64,000 bases of DNA from Clitoria ternatea. Taxonomy: Eukaryota > Streptophyta > Magnoliopsida > Fabales > Fabaceae. Both the position numbers and the translations under genes were made by a program. Under the pieces are notes generated by a model, which ran no database searches, was not told where the DNA came from, and was given only the letters and a program-made list of their open reading frames with translations. Shown piece after piece: positions 57,750-64,000 of the stretch. The stretch is taken from the NCBI GenBank assembly GCA_037962975.1, contig CM075671.1:44788501-44852500 (forward strand). The letters are read 5' to 3'. The number at the start of each line of letters is the position of its first letter. Positions within the stretch are counted from its first letter, which is position 1.

Positions 57750-58085
57750 TTGTACCGCTCGTCAGGGTCTGGTATGGTCTCGATAGAGAACCAATCCATG
57801 CCACTTGTTAGGGCTAAGTAGCCAATCTTTTTTTAAAAGATTGGGGTGCCACTCGTCAGGTTCCGGTATGACATCAAACGAGGTCCAATCCTCGCCACTC
57901 GTAGGGGCTAAGAAGTTCTACTTGCATCGCTCGTCTAGATCCAATATGATCTTCAAGTGATCCAATCCTCGTCATTCGTTAGGGCCAAGTAGCCAATCCT
58001 TTTTTAAGGGACTGGGGTGTCGATCGTTGGGGTCTAGTATGGCTTGAAAAAAGGTCCAATCCTCGCCACTCGTTAGGGCAATTCT
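57750..58085. repeat. Tandem repeat, four units of about 80-97 bp
   Basis: Units start near 57755, 57850, 57932 and 58022. Each contains CTCGTCAGGGTCYGGTATG-like, GGTCCAATCCTCGCCACTCG and TTAGGGC(C/T)AAGTAGCC phrases. Units one and three also carry a T-run and GATTGGGGTG. Such blocks between pol and the 3' LTR are known in Tat/Ogre-type elements. Confidence 0.85.
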
Positions 58086-58259
58086 TCTCCGCGCATGTTC
58101 GAAGACATAATAAAAATGAAATAATTCTTTTTGTCAAACAATAGTTTTATTTAATACTGAGAATACATAGAGGCTATGCTGGGAGATGCCTCGTTAAAAC
58201 CTTCTTGAGGAAAACCGAAGGGGGAAAAACCTCATGTTAGGAAAAATAGTACATGTCTG

Positions 58260-59198
58260 ATCTCCAGCTAGCTGTGGTAAACCTTTAGGTTCTATACATT
58301 CCATTTATTTCTGATTGGTATCTCATTTAATGAATCAAGACAATAAGTACCATTGCTAATCACCTCAGAGACACGATATGGTCTTTCCCACGTCAGAGCA
58401 AGCTTGCCTTGGTGGGCAAATTTACTCCCGGTATTGGCTTGTCCCAACACTAGATCACCGACCTCAAATCATCGCTGAGAGACGCGGTTGTTATATTGAA
58501 GTACAACTTTGGCCTTAATAGCCTGATCTCAAACAAAAGCTTCCTCTCTGAGTTAAGTAATCCCATCCAGCTCTTTCTAAGGATGCTGGTCATTGGTCTC
58601 ATTAGAAAGGTGTTGTACCGTCGTGGACGACATTTGGAGCTTTACCGGGATTAAGGCCTCAACACCGTATGTTATCTAGAAAGGATACTCATTAGTGGAT
58701 GAATGAAGGGTGGTTTTGTATGCCCATAAAACATGGCACAGTTGGGTGATCCAATCACCTTTTGCTTCACCCAAGCGTTTCTTCGACCCCTTTAATACCT
58801 TGTAGTTTGCTACTTCATCCTGGTTGTTGATTTATGGGTGATCGATGTAAGAAAACACTTGCACAATCTTCATACCTTCTAACAACTTAGTGAATTTATG
58901 ATCAGTGAACTGAGTGCCATTGTCTGCCACTGTTCTTCCTAGAATGCCAAACCTTGCAATTATATTCTCATACATGAACTGTTGGGTCCTTGTAGAGGTA
59001 ATATGAGCATCTGGTTCGACTTTGATCCACTTCGTGAAATAATCCATCCTAACAATTAGGTACTTGATACCTCCAGGCATCGTAGGGAAATAATTTAAGA
59101 TATCCAAACCTCACTAATAGAAAGGCCAAGGGACAGTTGACATGGACAACTCTTCACCCAGCGTATGGTGTAAGTTGGTGAAGCTCTGGCATGGGTCA
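58260..59198 (-). pseudogene. pol: Tat-like integrase fragment
   Basis: The minus strand reads FYXWGLDILNYFPTMPGG, then YLIVRMDYFTKWIKVEPDAHI and FGILGRTVADNGTQFTD, the integrase core with its first two acids. A 91-codon open stretch is 59107-58832. Past a stop, broken blocks follow: WAYKTTLHSSTNEYPF, YGVEALIPV and ERPYRVSEVISNGTYCL. These match the integrase C-terminal half of Tat-lineage gypsy elements. LTR C truncates it on the N-terminal side at 59198. Confidence 0.85.
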
Positions 59199-60129
59199 TG
59201 TAACACCCCGGATTTCCGAACTTGGATCCCGATGTAATCAAGATAATAAAAATGCGACTAAATTTTTTTCGCGTTAAAAATAGTTTTTCAACACCATCTC
59301 GACTACATCAAGACCCAAACCACAGAAAACCGAAGAGTGAGATTTATCAACATATAACTGGATTGATAATTAATTCACCCATAATGGTATACGAAAATAG
59401 TAGAGTTTACAGCGGAAGAAGAATATGTATACCGGTCATACGCCTAGTCCCATATATGACGATATGAGAAAAAGCTCGGCAAAGCATGCAAACACCTAAC
59501 ATAAACCTATTATTATAACTCATTCATGCACTTACAACAGACACATGCATTGCCTAAGATATAATATAAATATGCATATACATCCGAGGTCATGCCCCAA
59601 CTATCACCACTGCCCATATCTCATAATTGACCTACTCATTCACCTATTGGCATTAATCCAAACACTCTCATCATTAATGTATATTATTCAAGTTCAATTC
59701 CTCAAGTACTCATCAAATCATTGATATCATCATATACAATTTTATCCATTACATTAAAATTCACAAATGATGCCGGCCAAGGCACTTCCACTACCACTAT
59801 TTACCTTCCCGAAACTTCAATTTTAAATCTGAACTCATCCCATGGCAACCTGCATCACAATGCTAAAAAGGAGACCACATGGGAGAGTGAGTTATACATT
59901 CAAAATGAAGAATATACATATATTATGATTAAGTGTATATGTATTCATTCATCATGTGTGCTTTGCTATAAAATTATTAAATCATCATTCAATCATCATC
60001 ACATTGTTATAATAAGAATACAAGCAGCATGAATCGCAAATCACAACATAAGCAAGCACAAGCACATACACAATCACAGTGCCACATATCAATCATGGGC
60101 GTTCAAAAATCATCATTATTAGTTTATTA

Positions 60130-60760
60130 AATCTTTACTCAATTCCTCCCCGCAAGGGGTTTTTCATCTCTCTTGGTCATCCTATCTTAAATGACATGCA
60201 CCTATGGCTAATGCATATGTCAATTGTTTAATGCATATGCAATGGATCCATTTTATTTCAACAGGTGATCGCAACCACCACATCATTCATTCACATGGGT
60301 TTCCCGCCTCGCAAGGGGTACTCCCTCTAGCAGCCTCGCAAGGTGCTTTCTCGTGATCGCAACCACATTCAATAATTCATATTGGTTTCCCACCTCGCAA
60401 GGGGTACTCCCGCCTCGTGATCGCAACCACGGCCATCATAGGAACTTGTAAGTCCTTTTCATTTCAATTACCAAGTGATCGCAACCACTGGCTTATCATC
60501 ATACCATGGTCCGCATAGGGCCTTTCAATTCAACAACCTGATGATCGCAACCACCGACTCAATATCATATCATCATCAAGTTGGTTTCCCACCTCACAAG
60601 GGGTATTCCCTTTATATAATCCCGCAGGATATTTCATCATTGTGATCGTAACCATATTTCAATGTTATGTCATGCCATGAATACAAAATGCAATAATGCA
60701 TATGCCCATCAACCTCGCAAGGATATCTCACCCTCTCATATAGGGATATATTTTAATTTG
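60130..60760 (-). repeat. Degenerate tandem repeats in LTR C (GATCGCAACCAC / CGCAAGGGGT)
   Basis: GTGATCGCAACCAC or variants occur near 60266, 60353, 60417, 60475, 60541 and 60641. CCTCGCAAGGGGTACTCCC-like phrases occur near 60308, 60395 and 60593. The units are about 60-100 bp and irregular. Confidence 0.75.
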
Positions 60761-61562
60761 GCGTTTTTAATCAATAACACACAATCATTTACAAGGCCCC
60801 TCAAGGCATATCATCCATGTACTTGACATCTCAATAGCCATAATATCATTCTCACATTAATCCACACATGGAATTCAAGAAGCATGGCAAGCATCAAGTA
60901 TGAGTCCACACATGGGAATCAATCAAGGCATGTTGATAAACACATTTTAAGTATATAGCATCACATGCTAGCCAATACAATCAAATCTATATGTACAAGA
61001 TTACACTTGTATCAAACACAATGGCATTGCTATCATTAATAATATAAATCACAATTAAACCAAGGGTATGTTCAATAACAATATCCTTTTTCATCCAACA
61101 TCATTAATCATCATTCAATATGTGTGGCCTTATCTATTTTTGATCATTACAGATACTATTTCAATTTCATTGAGTTATCATAACTCATTCCCACTCAATT
61201 ATCCCCTCATTAATTTCATTATCATACAAGGTGTATCATATAACCACAACCTTTAATTTTTTGTTATCAATCATGTATCACATCAATGGTGGTGTACATT
61301 CATGTTTTTATAACATGATTTAGACATACACATAACTTACCAAGGCCTTAAGCCATTCCCCAATCACCACTAAGACAAACCACACATATACCCCTAGTGA
61401 ATTCCCTCAGAATTATTCCAAAAGTATGCATGGGATTGGAAGAAGGTTTCAGAATACCCCATTTAATTGTCAAGTAGGCCTAACGGTCCAAGAAGTACAA
61501 GGTAAGTACTCAAAAGAGGTAAAAATTCAAATCCTAAGCTGATTTAATCAATTTAGCTAGTT

Positions 61563-61942
61563 ATAATCGATTACGGGGTAGGAGCTAATCGATTACACTA
61601 CTTTTGTAGGTGGTATAATGTATCAGGTGTTGTAATCGATTACCTTGTTTCTGTTTTAGTACATAGTCGATTTCACCCTCGAACACAATCGATTACATTA
61701 ATTCTGTTTGGTCTCTAATTGATTACACCCTCGAACACAATCGATTACATTAATTCTATTTGGTCTCTAATCCATTACACCCTCGAACATAATCGATTAC
61801 ATTAATTCTATTTGGTCTCTAATCGATTACACCCTAGAACACAATTGGTTACTGGGCTACGTACAGGTTTGTAATCGATTAAGACAATCGATTACTATAG
61901 GAACAGAATCCTCGTAATCGATTAGATTAGTCTAATCGATTA
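61563..61942 (-). repeat. TAATCGATTA palindrome array in gypsy LTR C
   Basis: TAATCGATTA or close variants start at 61563, 61586, 61633, 61664, 61686, 61716, 61738, 61768, 61790, 61820, 61842, 61872, 61885, 61915 and 61933. The gaps are 23, 47, 31, 22, 30, 22, 30, 22, 30, 22, 30, 13, 30 and 18. ATTCTRTTTGG or TTTCTGTTTT lies in most of the 30-bp gaps. From 61674 to 61845 it is a near-perfect 52-bp tandem repeat. Confidence 0.95.
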
Positions 61943-62968
61943 CGGACTATCAGAATGCAGAAATTATGCAGAAAATGCATAATTTTGGACTTCCAACCCC
62001 TCTAATTTTTTCATATCAACTCCAAATGCTACCAAATTTTGACACCAACTAATTTACACCATTTGTGACGTGTGCATATCGGCCTCACTCAAAAATCCTT
62101 TAAAATGAGTGACTTATGTGCATAAATGTGTTTTACCCATTTTGAGGCACTTTTGTGTAACTCAAGGGCCTATTCTTATTGGAATTGACCCGTTCCAATT
62201 TTTACAAGTCATAAACTACCAATATGGGCTATTGGAACTATCACGTGCCATCAAAACCACATAAAACTCAATTTGACCTTATTAGTTCCTCAATTAGGCA
62301 TTATCTTCCAATTTTATCACCAATGCCATCACAATGGCTATCACATTCAATGCCAAACATCCACATAAATTCTCAATTCACAAAACATATACTTTATCCC
62401 CTCAAGGATGGTTCATTAACATGTACATATTTCAACCCCTCTTGGGTTATTCATCAACATATATACACATATATTATAATCAATAGCCAACAATTTGTCA
62501 TTCATATCATTTCACTATAAACATGGCAAGGCAAGCATGAGTATCATGACATACAATAATCATTAATTATATAACTCATGCAATTTGAATGTAAACTCCT
62601 CTCCTACCTCGAAGGAAGAGCTGAAATCCGAATGCTCCGATCATTTGGCACTATCATCCGGAACACAATCTATATATCACATATATATGCATTCATAAAA
62701 TCAATAACCATCTCAAGGAATTCCTCATAAATTCTAAATAATGACTTACACATTGTAAAGTTTATGAACAAGTTCTAAACTTGTCAAAACACTAATTTAT
62801 GCAATTGTGTTAGGCTTCGGGAATTCCTTTCCCAAAACCAAGATTTTCTAAATCTTAAAGGGCCAACTACATCCAACAACAACTCCCCACTTTAAACATC
62901 ACATATTCATCCTCAAACTCAATCCTTCTGACCATAACGTATATAGTCCCTAATCTTGAGATTAAGAT

Positions 62969-64000
62969 GTTGGTGTATGCACTATGAGCTTTTTATGCTT
63001 TTTCATTTGTATCATTTTTTTATGCTTATCAATAAAATAAATATTTCAGTTTAAAATTGTTTTAAAACGTCTTTATCCTTGGAGTAATAGGTCATATAAA
63101 AATTATTCCTAAAATGTCCCTAGTCAAGTATTTACATGGGGACATGTAAATACACTGAGACTAGTGTGTGAGTGTACTGATGACCTGATCTCACAGATCA
63201 TAGGTATAGATGATATCAAGTCTTCACACGGGTACAGATTAAGAGTAATGATGTACTGGACAGACCCACCATGAGAACGTTGCATGGATCGTTACATGAT
63301 TGTCATAAACGATTCTCAATGTGATAATGGTATATGTAGTCCTTCGACCTGAAGTCACTACGATTCCTACATGAGGAGTTTATTATTTTAATACAATTAA
63401 ACGTCTTCTGTAACAAGAGGACTATAAAGGTTGTGATTAGGCAATGAACAAATTATACAGAGGGATGTGAGTGATGTAGATGGGATTTGTCTCTCCTATG
63501 TGACAGGAGTGATATCTATAGGCCACTTGATGGAGTAAGACTAAGAAAACGCATGGCCATGCTAGAAAGAATAAATATTAGATATTTATTCAGATTCAGT
63601 CTACTCTGGTATCAAGTAAAATAAATTGGGCCGTACAAGGATGACGCGACCATGCCTTGGGCCCAATTAGGATATCGTGACAAAAGGAACAAACATATTA
63701 AATAATTATCACTTATAGGTTATGTTGATAATATTCAGACATAATGATGCATTGCTAGATGTCGCTCTTATTTTATATTAATAATAAAATAATTTATTAT
63801 TAATATGACCGAGTATTTTACCTGTAAGGTCACACACATAGAGTAAGCCCATCAGAAAATGTTGTCTTATTTTAGTTGGACTAAAATAAAGCTATTGGGC
63901 CTAACTCATTTAGAATGAGTAAGGAGCCCAATTTTAGAGAGAACAAATTAGGTCAAACCTAAGCCTATAAATAGAGCATAAGATGCTCATAGGCCGTTCA
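62969..64000 (+). repeat. Probable LTR start (U3) of another retroelement, cut by window edge
   Basis: Begins near TGTTGGTGTATGCAC. Phrases such as TAATAATAAAATAATTTATT, ATGACCGAGTATTTTACC and GGCCTAACTCATTTAG, and a TATA box CTATAAATAG at 63965-63974, resemble the U3 of plant copia LTRs. No coding sequence is visible before the window ends. The left border is provisional. Confidence 0.4.

Larger units (their letters stand above)
43260..59198 (-). mobile_element. Tat-like Ty3/gypsy element with antisense ORF, interrupted by S2
   Basis: Read on the minus strand: an integrase fragment (59198-58260), a non-coding stretch with an 80-97 bp tandem repeat (58085-57750), an ORF region in the opposite orientation (57360 back to 44422, split by S2), a polypurine tract and a 3' LTR (44310-43260). 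Tat-lineage elements are known to carry extra ORFs between pol and the 3' LTR, some antisense. The 5' part is cut off at 59198 by LTR C. All coding parts are decayed. Clade assignment rests on the integrase sequence and layout. Confidence 0.65.
59199..62968 (-). repeat. Tekay-like LTR C (Ty3/gypsy), solo or 3' LTR
   Basis: Begins TGTAACACCCCGGATTTCC, the reverse of a Tekay-type LTR end, and breaks the Tat integrase at 59199 (possible target duplication GGTCA at 59194). It holds a TTTACAGCGGAAGAAG phrase near 59410, a tandem-repeat block (60130-60760), the ATCGAT array (61563-61942) and, on the minus strand, GAGGTAGGAGAGG-like text near 62615. Homologous layout is seen in LTR A. The right border is uncertain: another LTR-like sequence starts at about 62969. 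Small ORFs within it look accidental. Confidence 0.6.

Noticed and set aside
62224..62520. 98-codon ORF in LTR C
   Set aside because: Low-complexity composition within an LTR; no domain or start context.

Overview
This window reads as repeat-rich heterochromatin or intergenic DNA from a plant nuclear genome. I see no ordinary host gene, no rRNA or tRNA gene and no CRISPR. Most of the span is nested LTR retrotransposons: Ty1/copia Sireviruses and Ty3/gypsy Athila, Tekay/Del-like and Tat-like elements. Remnants of DNA transposons lie in an AT-rich gap. Sireviruses of this type (SIRE1-like, with primer sites matching plant initiator-Met tRNA) were first described in soybean. A dicot, probably a legume, is my best guess, but I cannot fix the species.

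Layout. 1-3637: the 5' half of a Sirevirus (S1, minus strand) running off the left edge. 3638-18998: a plus-strand Tekay-like gypsy element (A). S1 sits at its left edge, and a whole Athila element (3737-14175, target duplication ACTCA) is inserted into it. Removing Athila and one ACTCA restores A's reverse-transcriptase/RNase H reading frame. A's 3' LTR is 16171-18998. 19525-29315: a complete but decayed Sirevirus (S3, minus strand, target duplication GGTGT). 29321-43259: AT-rich DNA with a CACTA terminus, two probable inverted-repeat elements, a decayed copia element and an LTR-like stretch. 43260-59198: a minus-strand Tat-like gypsy element. It carries an antisense (plus-strand) ORF region, a 680-bp exact tandem duplication and a tandem-repeat block. 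Inside its antisense ORF sits a young, almost intact Sirevirus (S2, 46339-56210, target duplication CAACA, LTRs about 0.6% different). 59199-62968: a Tekay-like LTR (C) inserted in the Tat integrase. 62969-64000: the start of another LTR-like sequence.

The most unusual signal is regulatory. The LTRs of S1 and S2, a second array inside S2, and the LTR of the unrelated gypsy element C all carry arrays of a palindrome with an ATCGAT core. The spacing falls into steps of about 21, 30 and 51 bp, and a TTCTGTTT-like box lies in the longer gap. S3 and Athila carry different palindromic or near-palindromic motifs, also in pairs 20-22 bp apart. In S2 the second array lies between pol and an env-position ORF. 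It is followed, at the same 128-bp distance as in the LTR, by a TATA box, an ATG-free pyrimidine-rich leader and the ORF's first ATG. This looks like an internal promoter built from the same module as the LTR promoter.

S2 is probably not autonomous: its pol has a 34-bp deletion in RNase H relative to S3, and a TAG lies at the gag-pol junction. All motif counts, spacings and divergences were made by eye.
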